A stretch of 44,021 nucleotides of DNA from Oscillospiraceae bacterium (GCA_009777355.1 WRMA01000005.1:1-44021); one strand, 5' to 3'; counted from the stretch's first letter, positions 19,126 to 29,694 are shown. Numbers and translations: made by a program. Notes: generated by a model from the letters alone, not told the origin.

Positions 19126-20244
19126 CTACACGCGGCTGACGTCGCCGTAAACCGGAGGCAGCGCGTGAGGTCTGACCAAAGCTCCGCCGTTCTCGTACGA
19201 TTCGATTGCAGCGAATATATATTCGATTGTCGCCAGCGCGTCTCTTCCCGACGCCCTTAAATATTCTTTAGGGACTTCGTTCGATACGTCCTCTAAATAA
19301 GCGTGTATTCTCATCGGGAAAGTCGCGTTGAAATCAGACACGCCGCTGTCATGAACGACCGCTTCTTCGTTCGTCTGCCAGTAGGTGAGCTTTTCGACGC
19401 AGTTCTCTATGCACGCCGTGCCTTTCGTTCCCGCGAGTTCATACGTCCACGCGAGAGAAGACGTACAGCCCATGCCGAAGTGCGCGTCGCCTCTCTGGGA
19501 TAATAAATATCCCACGCTGCCGTTTTGGAATCTCATGTGTACGCTCTGTATAGACAGCATTAAATCCTCGTTCGATTTTCTTACGCCGGGTTTGTCCATA
19601 AACGCCTGAATATGCGTTACGTCTCCCTGGAACGCTCTCATGACAGAAAACGGATGGGTTAAAAAAGCCTTCGTATGAGAATACGGCCTGTTCCATTTCG
19701 CGCCGCCGCTTCCGCCGTAAAGCGCCGAACTTCCGTTAAATCCTACTTTGTGTATAGAATTGATTTGCTCGCCTATGCCGCCGTTTTTGATATACTCGAA
19801 TAATTTGTCAGCCGGCGCTGAAAAATAGTGATTGAGATTACAGCCCAGATAAACGTCTTTTTTCGCCGCGTACGCGACAAGCTCTCTCGCGTCCGTGACT
19901 TCGTGGCAGATAGGCTTCTCTACGAGGACGTTTCTGCCCGCGTCGATTGCCTGCATAGCCGGCTCAAAATGCATCGACCCGTTATCGTAACCCGACGTAG
20001 CGATATCCACAATATCGAGCTCCGGATAAGCCGACAGCATTTCTTTAAGAGAATAAAACGCCGGAACGTTAAATTTTTCAGCAGCCGCGTCGGCTTTTTC
20101 TTTGATAATATCGCACACCGCGACAAGATTCGAGAGTTCGTCGTTTGTGTGGCAGGTAGCGTGGAGATTGCCAATGCCGCCCATGCCGACCACTCCCACG
20201 TTTAATTTTTTAGAATTTTCACCCATAATAATTTTACACCTCAT
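19126..20244 (-). CDS. Gfo/Idh/MocA-family oxidoreductase
   Basis: NVGVVGMGGIGNLHATCHTN Rossmann motif; VLVEKPICHEVTDARELVA. Confidence 0.93.
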   Translation of the reverse strand: MRCKIIMGENSKKLNVGVVGMGGIGNLHATCHTNDELSNLVAVCDIIKEKADAAAEKFNVPAFYSLKEMLSAYPELDIVDIATSGYDNGSMHFEPAMQAIDAGRNVLVEKPICHEVTDARELVAYAAKKDVYLGCNLNHYFSAPADKLFEYIKNGGIGEQINSIHKVGFNGSSALYGGSGGAKWNRPYSHTKAFLTHPFSVMRAFQGDVTHIQAFMDKPGVRKSNEDLMLSIQSVHMRFQNGSVGYLLSQRGDAHFGMGCTSSLAWTYELAGTKGTACIENCVEKLTYWQTNEEAVVHDSGVSDFNATFPMRIHAYLEDVSNEVPKEYLRASGRDALATIEYIFAAIESYENGGALVRPHALPPVYGDVSRV

Positions 20245-20265
20245 GTTTTAAAATATTTAATATTT

Positions 20266-20466
20266 TATTAGAACTCTTGCATAACCCCGGAATCTAATTT
20301 CCCCACCCTCTTTTTTAAAGAGGGTGCCGTCCGCAGACGGCGGGTGTTTTACACCATACGCAGCATCAGATTCTAAAAACACCCGTCAGCCGCTTACGCG
20401 ACTGCCACCCTCTTTAAAAAAGAGGGCTTTCCGTGGTGATTTTCAAGTTATGCAACAGTCTGTTTA
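20266..20466. repeat. MITE-like palindromic element (family B)
   Basis: Inner accctctttttt aaagagggtgccgtccgcagacggcgggtgttt...aaacacccgtcagccgcttacgcgactgccaccctctttaaaaaagaggg (20305-20427); outer agaactcttgcataac / gttatgcaacagtct. Confidence 0.75.
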
Positions 20467-20467
20467 C

Positions 20468-21976
20468 TCACTCCATCGACATAAAAGTTTCGACGATTCT
20501 TTCTATATCCCGTTCCATTCTGGCCAGTCTTCCCTCGTAAAACGATATTATATTTCTGTTGTTGTTTCTCGACAGTTCTATGAAATCCCTCCATACTCCG
20601 CCGAAAGAATACACGCCGCCTATGTCGTAAACCCTGGAGTTGAATATAATATCCAGCATCTCGCTTGATTCTTCGTCCCTCATGTGCTTTCTCTGAAGGG
20701 TAACGTCGTAATAGGCGGGCTGAAGGGTATATCTGCTCTCCGCCGACAACGCTTCGAGAACTATACTCACCCTTTCCAAATCCTCCGCGCTTTTGGGAAC
20801 TCCGAGAAGAACTCCCGTGTACGGGTTCACGACGCTGTGATAATTTTCCTGGTTTTCGTCGAATTTGGGCATCGGGATAATTCCGAAGTTGCCTTCCATT
20901 CCCCTCAGGCTTTCGACCACTCTCATGCGCATCCATAAAAACAATACCCTGCCGTCCTCGAACATAGAGTGATAATCGCCGTATTCTTCTCTGGTATGAA
21001 TATTTACGACATATTCCGGATTATATAACAATTCCATAGTTTTGTCGAGAATCAAGAGGTTTTTCGGGTTCGTGAAAGTCATATACGGCACGTCGTTCTC
21101 GTCCTTTTCTGCAAGCAGACCGCCTCCGCTTACGAGAAGCGCGTGGAGAACGTCGATTCCGACTACAAAACCCCACCTGTCCTCGGGACCCATCGTTCCG
21201 TCGCCGTTCAAATCGGCCTCCGCGCCTTTTATCATATCGTGCATCGCGTCCATCGTCCATTTGCCGCTTTTCACTAAATTATACGGCAGTTCGATTCCGA
21301 AATCGGCCATTAAATCTTTGTTGAATAAAAGCCCGTTCGTCGCTTCGTTGTCGAGTATCAGCAAATCCCCGCCCAGTAAATAATTCTGGTTCGCAATCGA
21401 CATTTCCTTTACCGCGGGGTCCCACCAGGGCTTATCTATATCCACGAACGGCAGGTTATCTATATTGACGAGCAGATTATTAGTGACCACTCCGGGTATA
21501 TTATTGTTAAAAATCACGGCCGCGTCGTAAGTCGAGTCTCCCGAACCGACAGCTCTCCTCAATATTCCGACGTCGTCCGGACGGGCTATCATTTCGATAT
21601 TTATGTTATATTCCGCTTCGATTTTACGGTTTCTGATATACACCGCGTCGTTAATCGGGTCCGCGTTTTCTTCCTCCGCGACGATTTCCCTGGGGTCGGA
21701 GTCGCCTACCCAGTCTCCGGGATAATCGATTTGATGCGCAAAAAAAGTGAAAGTATAATTCTCAAAGTCTTTTTCGGGAAGTTCGGGTTCGATTCTCGCT
21801 TCGCCGACCGACGGATTTTCGCCGTCCTGATTTACCGAATCTCCGCTGCCGCTAATATTGTTATTAGGGTTATCTCCGCCGTCCTGATTTGCTCCGCCGC
21901 CGTCGCCGCACGATATTAAAACGGCGGGGAACAGGCACAAGGCCAAAATTATTATCAGCGCCGTAAATTTTTTCAT
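20468..21976 (-). CDS. Extracellular solute-binding lipoprotein (family 1-like, ABC sugar transport)
   Basis: Lipobox LISCGDGGG; SBP-like YDAAVIFNNNIPGVV...SGGGLLAEKDEN...; low-complexity linker. Confidence 0.78.
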   Translation of the reverse strand: MKKFTALIIILALCLFPAVLISCGDGGGANQDGGDNPNNNISGSGDSVNQDGENPSVGEARIEPELPEKDFENYTFTFFAHQIDYPGDWVGDSDPREIVAEEENADPINDAVYIRNRKIEAEYNINIEMIARPDDVGILRRAVGSGDSTYDAAVIFNNNIPGVVTNNLLVNIDNLPFVDIDKPWWDPAVKEMSIANQNYLLGGDLLILDNEATNGLLFNKDLMADFGIELPYNLVKSGKWTMDAMHDMIKGAEADLNGDGTMGPEDRWGFVVGIDVLHALLVSGGGLLAEKDENDVPYMTFTNPKNLLILDKTMELLYNPEYVVNIHTREEYGDYHSMFEDGRVLFLWMRMRVVESLRGMEGNFGIIPMPKFDENQENYHSVVNPYTGVLLGVPKSAEDLERVSIVLEALSAESRYTLQPAYYDVTLQRKHMRDEESSEMLDIIFNSRVYDIGGVYSFGGVWRDFIELSRNNNRNIISFYEGRLARMERDIERIVETFMSME

Positions 21977-22016
21977 GAGTTTTTCCTCCCAACTATTAAC
22001 TATTAATTATTAATTA

Positions 22017-24065
22017 TTAATCATCAAGTTCGTATCCCCTGCCGGTATCGAGAGTGATAATTCCAAGCGCTCCGTCCCAGCCTACGTAAACGTCGAGAGC
22101 CTGCATAACGTCCCTGAGTTTAAAATAATTGGAGCCGTTTATTAAATACCCCGCGAACCACACTCTGTCTCCGTCAAGATAAATTACGGACGACGTTCTC
22201 TCCGGGGTATACGGCGTTCTCTCAGGGTTCAGCTCCATTTCGACGCCCGTCCGCGTGTACGGCTCGCCGCTTTTGAGCAGAATCGCGTTCGCCTCTTCGC
22301 TCCAGACTATCTCAAGCCGCTTTTCGGCGGCGTCCAGAATATAAGCCATATCCCTAAGCTTTAAATAATTACTTCCGTTTATTAAATAAGCGTCGAGACC
22401 GACTTCCCTGCCGTTTACTGAAATTCTCTGCGCGGACGGGGAAGCTGTGACGGCCGGGTCGTTCGGGATAAATTTTATATTATTAACCTCTGCGTAATAC
22501 TCCGCGAAAGAACCCGTCGGAGCGTATATTACTAAATTTTCGCCGTGTCTCCAGAACGCGTCGCCGCCGATATTCTTAACGCTGTCGGGTATCGTTACGG
22601 AGAATAAATTTAAGCATCTCGCGAATGCGTAATCGCCTATATTTTCGACTCCGTCCGGTATTACTGCAGAGACTATCAAACTGTTATAAAACAAATCCGT
22701 ACCTATCGTTACAATCCCCGCGTCGCCGGGTATGACTATGTTTCTCGAGATTCCGCCGTAATCTGTCAGAACGCCGTCTTTTATGTAAAAGTCGCCGATT
22801 TTGAGAGTGCCGTCGCCCGACCTCTGGTTTGTTCCGTCTGAAAAATCTATATTGTTTGACAGAGCGTATTTATCAGCGTACGAATCGGCGCGCGCGTATA
22901 TAATCATATCCCGGTTTCCCCCGAAAGCGTTCTCGCCGATACTCGTAACATAGTCCGGGATTTCAATATATTTTAAATTAATGCAGCCCTGAAACGCGCC
23001 CTCGCCTATAGTTCTTACGCTGTCCGGTATATTGACCGACGTAAGCAGCGCGCAGCCCGAAAAAGCGTCCGCTCCGATACTTCTTACGTTGTTTGATATA
23101 ACGGCCGACGTTAAAGCCATATTGTTCATGAACGCCCCGTCGCCTATGCCCGTGATATTACCCGGCATAACGACCCTGCCGTCGCTTCCCAGATATTTTA
23201 TTAATATATCGTTTCTTATTACAAATTCTTCTTTTTGGTTCGTGACGGTAAGACCGTTCCAGACCGTTCCCGCAGCTCCGTAACCCGGGGAGTTCAGGGG
23301 AACGACCGCCATGGCGTATAAATTCACGCCGTCGAAAACCCCGCTGCCGGCAGATACTGCCGGAGGGGTAACGGACCTGAAATAAATATAAGTCAGCTCA
23401 CGCGAGTTCATAAAGGCTTCGCGTCCTATACTCGTTACGCCTCTGCCTATAGTTACGCTTTTAAGACCCGCGCAGTTCGCGAACGACAGCGCGCCGATAC
23501 CCGTAACCCCGTCGGGAATAACAATCTCCGTCAGACCTCCGCAGTTTTCAAACGCGCCGTAGCCGATTTCCCTCAGGGTGTCCGGCAGGGTTACGCCGGT
23601 GAGATTCTCGCCGCCGTAAAAAGCGTAGCCGAAAATCGAGGTAACCCCTCTGGGAACGCTGTAGCTCGACGCGGTTCTCGCCCCCGGATATTTGACAAGC
23701 TGCGTCTGCGTCTTATTAAAAAGTATGCCGTCCGTATCTGAAAAATGCTGGTTATTTCTGTTGACCGTAATCGAAGTGAGGGAAGGCGTGTTCATAAACG
23801 CCCTGAACTCGACGCTCGTCACGTTTGCGTGCAGCTCCACGGACCTCAGAGACGCGCTGCCCGTAAACGCGAAAGCGCCGATACTCGTAACTCCGCCCGG
23901 GATAATGACGTCCGAAGCCGTTCCGTTGTATTTGATAAGCGCGCCGCCGACAATCTCAAAATCGTCCGAAGCGGATACGTTTAAGTTTAAGTTTAACCCC
24001 GCGGGCATAACGGCCAGCGTCATAACAAATACAAGAACAAAACCGATAAATTTTTTTCGTTTCAT
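22017..24065 (-). CDS. Secreted BspA-type leucine-rich-repeat protein with C-terminal stalk-type repeats
   Basis: Signal peptide; repeated IPDGVTGIGALSFANCAGLKSVTIGRGVTSIG (LRR_5); two YLINGSNYLKLRDMAYIL / YLINGSNYFKLRDVMQAL repeats. Confidence 0.88.
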   Translation of the reverse strand: MKRKKFIGFVLVFVMTLAVMPAGLNLNLNVSASDDFEIVGGALIKYNGTASDVIIPGGVTSIGAFAFTGSASLRSVELHANVTSVEFRAFMNTPSLTSITVNRNNQHFSDTDGILFNKTQTQLVKYPGARTASSYSVPRGVTSIFGYAFYGGENLTGVTLPDTLREIGYGAFENCGGLTEIVIPDGVTGIGALSFANCAGLKSVTIGRGVTSIGREAFMNSRELTYIYFRSVTPPAVSAGSGVFDGVNLYAMAVVPLNSPGYGAAGTVWNGLTVTNQKEEFVIRNDILIKYLGSDGRVVMPGNITGIGDGAFMNNMALTSAVISNNVRSIGADAFSGCALLTSVNIPDSVRTIGEGAFQGCINLKYIEIPDYVTSIGENAFGGNRDMIIYARADSYADKYALSNNIDFSDGTNQRSGDGTLKIGDFYIKDGVLTDYGGISRNIVIPGDAGIVTIGTDLFYNSLIVSAVIPDGVENIGDYAFARCLNLFSVTIPDSVKNIGGDAFWRHGENLVIYAPTGSFAEYYAEVNNIKFIPNDPAVTASPSAQRISVNGREVGLDAYLINGSNYLKLRDMAYILDAAEKRLEIVWSEEANAILLKSGEPYTRTGVEMELNPERTPYTPERTSSVIYLDGDRVWFAGYLINGSNYFKLRDVMQALDVYVGWDGALGIITLDTGRGYELDD

Positions 24066-24113
24066 TAAATTTTTTCTCCTTCTGTTTCTTTTTTCTTTAC
24101 GCGCGTTTAAAAA

Positions 24114-25220
24114 TTATATTGTTTCGGCGCATTTCCGGACAAATTCTCTCATAACGTCCAGTTTTTCAATCATATCTTCGGCCAGTTTCATCTGGCAGCG
24201 CGCCCTGTCAAGATTATGCCCCTCCCTGTGAACGGCGAAATATTTATCCCCGTCTATATAATCCGCAAGAAATCTCGACGCGAGTTCAAGAGTTATCGTC
24301 GGCGCGCCCAGCGCGAGGGTTTCGGTTTCAAGCTCCGTCATAGATTTCCCGACCGCGCTTATAAATCCCCGGGTAAATTCTTTGAAATAATCGAAATCAA
24401 GAAAAACTTTGCTTAAATCAGTTTCGTCTTCAGAGGCTCTGTTTGCGGCGAATCTTATGGCGTCGCCGAAGTCGTGAGCGACGAGACCGGGCATAATAGT
24501 GTCGAGGTCAAGCACGCAGACCGGCTCGAAAGTATCTTTGTTTAATAATATATTATTATATTTAGTGTCGTTATGCACGGGTCGCAGGGGCAGTTCCCCC
24601 CTGTCCGTCATATCCGTCAGTTTACAGCAGAAATCATAATACTTCTCAAATATTTTAATTTCGTCCTTAACGTTTTTCACCCTGTCGTTTTCGTCCGCTT
24701 CGACTATCCTGAAAAAATTATCCAGACGTTTTTTCGTATTGTGAAAATCGGGAATAGTTATGTTAAGCTTGTCTGCCGGAAAATCTGATATGACGTTCAA
24801 AAAATCTCCGAACGCATATCCCGAGCTTCTTAAAACCGCAGGATTTTCGACAATCTCAAAAGTGATTGTATTCTCTTCAAATATGCAAATACGCCAGAAC
24901 TCCCCGTCGTCTGTAACCGTATAATTTTTATAGTCTCCGTTGACGAGAAAATTAATAATCCTGCACGCGCTTTTCTTATTATTATTTTTAATAAAATTAT
25001 CGAGCATCATAATATTATTCATGACCGCGGCGGGATTTTTAAACACATAAGTATTGACTTTCTGGAAAATATACGGATTTGCAGTTTCAGAAAGTCCGTT
25101 GTTATTTTCTACGAGAACATAATAAGTTTCGTTTATGTGACCGTTCGTGATTTTCCTGTATTCTTTTACTTTGCCGTTAATGCCGTAAAGGTTCATCAAA
25201 AGCTGAATTTTCCGTTCCAT
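24114..25220 (-). CDS. Aminoglycoside-phosphotransferase-fold sugar kinase (NahK-like)
   Basis: GHINETYYV; RPVHNDTKYNNILLNKDTFEPVCVLDLDTIMPGLVAHDFGDAIR. Confidence 0.82.
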   Translation of the reverse strand: MERKIQLLMNLYGINGKVKEYRKITNGHINETYYVLVENNNGLSETANPYIFQKVNTYVFKNPAAVMNNIMMLDNFIKNNNKKSACRIINFLVNGDYKNYTVTDDGEFWRICIFEENTITFEIVENPAVLRSSGYAFGDFLNVISDFPADKLNITIPDFHNTKKRLDNFFRIVEADENDRVKNVKDEIKIFEKYYDFCCKLTDMTDRGELPLRPVHNDTKYNNILLNKDTFEPVCVLDLDTIMPGLVAHDFGDAIRFAANRASEDETDLSKVFLDFDYFKEFTRGFISAVGKSMTELETETLALGAPTITLELASRFLADYIDGDKYFAVHREGHNLDRARCQMKLAEDMIEKLDVMREFVRKCAETI

Positions 25221-25245
25221 TATTTATTTTCTCCTGTTTGTTTCT

Positions 25246-25671
25246 TTATTTCTGTAGGGATTTCATAAAATCTAAAAATTCTGAAGGCTTGACCGCTTTT
25301 ACGGGTGAGTTTAGAAAATGCTTTACATTTCTTGTAATAATATAATCCGCTTTTGTTTTTTGCGCGCAGACCGCCAACAGAGAGTCCTCATAATCGCTTA
25401 CTTTCAATTTCAGAGCGTTCAGGCAGTCTGTTTTGCTTACCGATGCAATCTGAAAAGAATCTACAAGAATCTTTATGACGTTTTTTGCGGCGTTATTGTC
25501 TTTTAGATATTTGAGCGCAAAATAATGAATATCAGTAACGGTACTCGCCGTTAAATACGATTTAATATTATTTTCATCGAGATATTCTATGCATTTTCTG
25601 GAAGTCTCGGCGAAATTTTCGCGTTCCAAAATATAATCCAGAATAATATTCGTATCAATCATTACCGTCAT
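25246..25671 (-). CDS. PIN-domain toxin (VapC-like)
   Basis: MIDTNIILDYILERENF; DYEDSLLAVCAQKTKADYIITRNVKHF. Confidence 0.85.
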   Translation of the reverse strand: MTVMIDTNIILDYILERENFAETSRKCIEYLDENNIKSYLTASTVTDIHYFALKYLKDNNAAKNVIKILVDSFQIASVSKTDCLNALKLKVSDYEDSLLAVCAQKTKADYIITRNVKHFLNSPVKAVKPSEFLDFMKSLQK

Positions 25672-25918
25672 ATCGTTTATTCCTTTCCTCGCGGATAATT
25701 TTTTTTACTTCGACGTCTGATAATTTTGATAATTCGGGAGATTTAAGAATACCGTATAAAGAACGTATATTATTTAAATTATTCTTTTCTTCTTTTTTTT
25801 CTTTTATAATTTTAGCTATTTTTTTTCCGTTTTCTGTAATAATAATATCTCCTTTACCTAATAAATTAAGATATTTATTTATATTTTTCGTGAGTTCCGC
25901 CGATGTTACTGTCATCAT
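25655..25918 (-). CDS. Phd/YefM-type antitoxin
   Basis: TVTSAELTKNINKYLNLLGKGDIIITENGKKIAKII; overlaps the PIN gene. Confidence 0.8.
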   Translation of the reverse strand: MMTVTSAELTKNINKYLNLLGKGDIIITENGKKIAKIIKEKKEEKNNLNNIRSLYGILKSPELSKLSDVEVKKIIREERNKRYDGND

Positions 25919-26769
25919 AAAAATTTCCCTCCGGCTTTCCCGACAAACTTTTCCACTCTTTCGTTCGTTATGTCCGTCGTTTCTTCGTTCGTGTATTCCA
26001 GTATAAACGGTATATCCGGAGTGAATTTAAAATAATTCGCGAAAAACTTTGCCCAGTCGATTTCGCCGTCGCCGAGTATCCTCCCGTAGCAGTCGTTTAC
26101 TTTCCTGTCCTTTCCGTGGAAATACGCGATATGCGGCGTAAGATATTTGAAAACGTCGTCCTCGTCTGAATTTGCGATAAAATTCGCCATATCCATAAGA
26201 ACTTTTATATTTGTCAGTCCGGATTCCTTTTCTATCTGCCCGATAAAATCCCGGAGTCTTTTCGCCGACGGTATAACGTCTATCGCGCAGGCCTCGACGC
26301 ATATATCGAGACCGCGTTCCTTTGCTTTATGCCCGAGTTCGGTAAAGCTTTCTTTTAAACGCCGGAAATCAGACTCGTAATTTTCCGTCGTGATTCCCCT
26401 GTATTCATCTCTGAAGCCCAGTTCGGTCGAGAGGTTTTTAATCCCCGCGTATTCGGCCATATCCATGCACCTGACAAAAGTTTCGATGCATTTGTTCCTG
26501 AAACCGTCGTCCGGAGACAAAAGATTCGTGAATATGCCGAGCGCCGTAACTTCAATCCCGCAGTCTCTCATTATATCCGCCTTTTCTTTCATGATTTCTT
26601 TCGTTATGCCGTTTTCGTCGATACCGGGAACGCCGTTATAAGCCCAGCCGCCGAAATCGGGGTGGGTCATGCACAGTTCCGTGCAGTTATATCCTTTGGA
26701 CCGCATAAATTTTGCCGCTTCCGTTACGGTCATATTCCCGTAACTTCTTGAAACTATACCGTATTTCAT
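25915..26769 (-). CDS. Sugar phosphate isomerase/epimerase (TIM barrel)
   Basis: 284 aa; LDICVEACAIDVIPSAKRLRDFI, VLMDMANFI, HGKDRKVND, GDGEIDWAKFF. Confidence 0.85.
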   Translation of the reverse strand: MKYGIVSRSYGNMTVTEAAKFMRSKGYNCTELCMTHPDFGGWAYNGVPGIDENGITKEIMKEKADIMRDCGIEVTALGIFTNLLSPDDGFRNKCIETFVRCMDMAEYAGIKNLSTELGFRDEYRGITTENYESDFRRLKESFTELGHKAKERGLDICVEACAIDVIPSAKRLRDFIGQIEKESGLTNIKVLMDMANFIANSDEDDVFKYLTPHIAYFHGKDRKVNDCYGRILGDGEIDWAKFFANYFKFTPDIPFILEYTNEETTDITNERVEKFVGKAGGKFL

Positions 26770-26967
26770 AAAAACAAATCTCCGTTTTTTAAATTTTTTT
26801 AATCAGGCAACAATATATAACATAGATTATATACTATTTCAATTTATTCTGCAAGCATAAAATTATATATTTATCTAAAATTTTTAATTTATTAACTTTT
26901 ATGTGGTATATTTAAAAATACAAACAAAAAAAATATATAAAAAAACGCAGAGGAAAAATTAATTTAT

Positions 26968-27756
26968 ATGCTTAAAAACAAAAAAATTTTTGTCTTCGAC
27001 ATGGACGGGACTATTTACCTCGGAGAAAAAATCCTGCCGAACGCCGTCGAATTAATCTCGAAAATAAATTCCGGCAAAAATAAACGCATAGTTTATTTTA
27101 CGAACAACGCCTCAAAAAATCCCGCGCATTATCTTGAAAAACTGAACCGTCTGGGATTTGACGCTTCAGAAAACCAGATTTTAACCTCCGCGGATATTTT
27201 AATAAAATTTCTGAAATTACACAGAAAAAACAAAAAAATATATCTTCTCGGAACTCCCGAACTCAAAGAAATGTTTGAGCAGAACGGCATAACTTTAACT
27301 TCTGATACGCCCGATATAACGGTTACGTCGTTCGACACGACCCTGACTTACGACAAACTTGCGGAAGCCTGTAATTATATCAGAAACGGCTGCGAATGGC
27401 TGACTACGCATCCCGATATAAACTGCCCCGTCGAAAACGGATATATCCCCGACTGCGGCGCAATCAACGAATTAATCCGGGCGTCGACGGGCAGAGAACT
27501 GCCCAAAGCGTTCGGCAAGCCGTCCGGCGAAGTCGTTAAGAGCCTCGAGGAAATCTATTCTGAAAAGCGGGAAAACATGGTAATCTTCGGCGACAGACTA
27601 TACACAGACATAGCTCTCGGCAAGAAAAACGGCATGACCGCGGTTTTACTTCTCACAGGGGAGGCGACTCTTGAGGAAGCTTTGGCTCTCCCCGAAGATT
27701 TGCGTCCGGATATAATCTGCAAAGATTTATCCGAGGCTGAAAAATATATTTTCTGA
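26968..27756 (+). CDS. HAD-IIA family hydrolase (NagD-like)
   Basis: FDMDGTIYLGEKILP, YFTNNASKNP, FGDRLYTDIALGKKNGMTAVLLLTGE. Confidence 0.92.
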   Translation: MLKNKKIFVFDMDGTIYLGEKILPNAVELISKINSGKNKRIVYFTNNASKNPAHYLEKLNRLGFDASENQILTSADILIKFLKLHRKNKKIYLLGTPELKEMFEQNGITLTSDTPDITVTSFDTTLTYDKLAEACNYIRNGCEWLTTHPDINCPVENGYIPDCGAINELIRASTGRELPKAFGKPSGEVVKSLEEIYSEKRENMVIFGDRLYTDIALGKKNGMTAVLLLTGEATLEEALALPEDLRPDIICKDLSEAEKYIF

Positions 27757-27765
27757 CAAACACCC

Positions 27766-29559
27766 CTAATCTATCCTGATAAGATTTATCAGACCGCCCG
27801 GGGTTATTTTAAACGTCATCGTTAAAGTTTTATATATATCCGGCGATTTTTGATATGCCTGCTTTATATAGTCGAGCTCCGGGTCGATTTCCAGTAATTT
27901 ATAAAATCTCGAATAATGACGTTCCGATTCGTTTACTATACTTTCAAAAATATCTTCGGGCAAAAGCTCCTGAAGATTATATCTCTCGCCGTTATTTATT
28001 CCGGCAATATATACTTCGGGGATTTCAAAATGTTCGTCGCTTTCCTCGATAACCGCCAATACTTTCGCTTCGTATATTTCCCCGTCCTTTTGCTCTGTTT
28101 CCAAAACTATATGATGCAGAAAATGCGAAGAGTGAAGACCCATAGCATAAAATATATAGTCGTTCGTCGCGGGTCTGTACTGACCGTAACCCGCCATACG
28201 GTCTCTTTTTTCGGGCGTAAAATAAGACTCGTCAAGATTATATTTATAAGAGAGCATACGTTTCATGACGATTTCCGGAACTATTTCAGAGCTTATTCTT
28301 ATTATATCGGGTACGGACATATAAAAAATCTCTTCAAAAAGATTTGATTCGGCCGACACGCCGTTTACATGACCTCGGTAAAACGACAAATATTTTTTTA
28401 TTTTTTCCGTTATATCAGTTTCAAATAAATAATCCGCTTCAAACGCATTGCTGCTTCCTGATATCTTTCTCAGCGTTTCTATAGGTATTTCAGAAATATC
28501 TTTTCTTTTTCCCGATTCGTCTATATAAAACGCTTCGCCGCCGTTGATAACGAGAGCGTAGCCGGATATAAAAATATCCATTAAATCATATATCGGCGGT
28601 GTAATTTCCGTAAAATTATTTTGGTCGAGAACGCAGAATTTACCGTCTCTGAAAGCCGTCAGCGGCATATTATTCGGGGAATACGCAAAAAATATTCCGT
28701 CGTATATATGTTCTGAAATCCGCTCGCCGTCTCTGCCGCCTATATAATATTCGCCGTCTTTTACAAATATAAAATTTTTCATATCGTCATAGTCGAGAGG
28801 TCTTATATAATCGTAAACGGGCGGGATTATTAAATTAAAATCAAAATCGACATAGCCGTATTTATAATATTCAGTTTTATTATAATAATCGTCAGCGTCA
28901 ATAAGAGTAGGGGTTTCGGCATTTTTTGATATAGTATTTTTTTCTTCCATTCTCTCAAGCCAGTCTGTAATAACCGGGTCGTCCTGTAAATAATATTCGC
29001 GTCTCTTCTCGCCGAAATTATAACGGCTGTACGAAGAATACGAGATATTCAACGGAATTAAATCTCCGTGACGATAAAAGTCAAAAGGCGCGTTTAGATA
29101 TCTTTTAATTACTTCGCCGCTTTCCGCGTCTATTATATCGGTAATATAATTTTCGGGAAAATTCTGATATATAAAATAATCCTGTAAATCCAGTCGGCAT
29201 TTTAAATATTTAACTTTGCCCGAATAATTCACGTTGTGTTCGTCAATCGAATTATAACATAATTCAGTCAGAACCCGGCCGTTTTCGTCAATTAAAACAA
29301 CTCCGCCGTCAAGATTGGCGATAATATTTCCGTTCTGCAGCGTTCTCGCCGACGACGATTCGCGCTTAATATTTAAATCCAGGACTAAATTCTCTTCGAG
29401 AAAATATTTTTCGTCGGGAGTAAAAAGCGACGGGTCGCCGTATATCGGAGATTCTTCGCCGGGATTCTCTTCGTTAATATTTTCATCGGCGCATGAATTT
29501 AAAGTTAGTAAAAATATAAATATAAGAGTAAAAACTATAATAATCTTTGCGCGTTTCAT
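27766..29559 (-). CDS. Lipoprotein with WG-repeat-like segments
   Basis: Lipobox LNSCADE; YGYVDFDFNLIIPPVYDYIRPLD-type repeats; C-terminal unknown domain. Confidence 0.65.
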   Translation of the reverse strand: MKRAKIIIVFTLIFIFLLTLNSCADENINEENPGEESPIYGDPSLFTPDEKYFLEENLVLDLNIKRESSSARTLQNGNIIANLDGGVVLIDENGRVLTELCYNSIDEHNVNYSGKVKYLKCRLDLQDYFIYQNFPENYITDIIDAESGEVIKRYLNAPFDFYRHGDLIPLNISYSSYSRYNFGEKRREYYLQDDPVITDWLERMEEKNTISKNAETPTLIDADDYYNKTEYYKYGYVDFDFNLIIPPVYDYIRPLDYDDMKNFIFVKDGEYYIGGRDGERISEHIYDGIFFAYSPNNMPLTAFRDGKFCVLDQNNFTEITPPIYDLMDIFISGYALVINGGEAFYIDESGKRKDISEIPIETLRKISGSSNAFEADYLFETDITEKIKKYLSFYRGHVNGVSAESNLFEEIFYMSVPDIIRISSEIVPEIVMKRMLSYKYNLDESYFTPEKRDRMAGYGQYRPATNDYIFYAMGLHSSHFLHHIVLETEQKDGEIYEAKVLAVIEESDEHFEIPEVYIAGINNGERYNLQELLPEDIFESIVNESERHYSRFYKLLEIDPELDYIKQAYQKSPDIYKTLTMTFKITPGGLINLIRID

Positions 29560-29653
29560 AAATAAAATTCTCCCATTTTATTATTTTTATTTTGATAATA
29601 TCATAAATTTAAAAACTTATATATATTTTTTTATTAAATTTTATTAAAATTGC

Positions 29654-29682
29654 TTGACATATATTAAAATTTATGATATAAT
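29654..29682 (+). promoter_or_regulatory. Consensus promoter TTGACA-N17-TATAAT upstream of rplJL
   Basis: TTGACA 29654-29659, 17-nt spacer, TATAAT 29677-29682. Confidence 0.8.
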
Positions 29683-29694
29683 TTCAGAAGTTAT

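Noticed and set aside
20324-20668. ORF 20324-20668 (+) over the palindromic repeat
   Set aside because: Translation of the MITE-like repeat and the antisense of a solute-binding protein; not a real gene.
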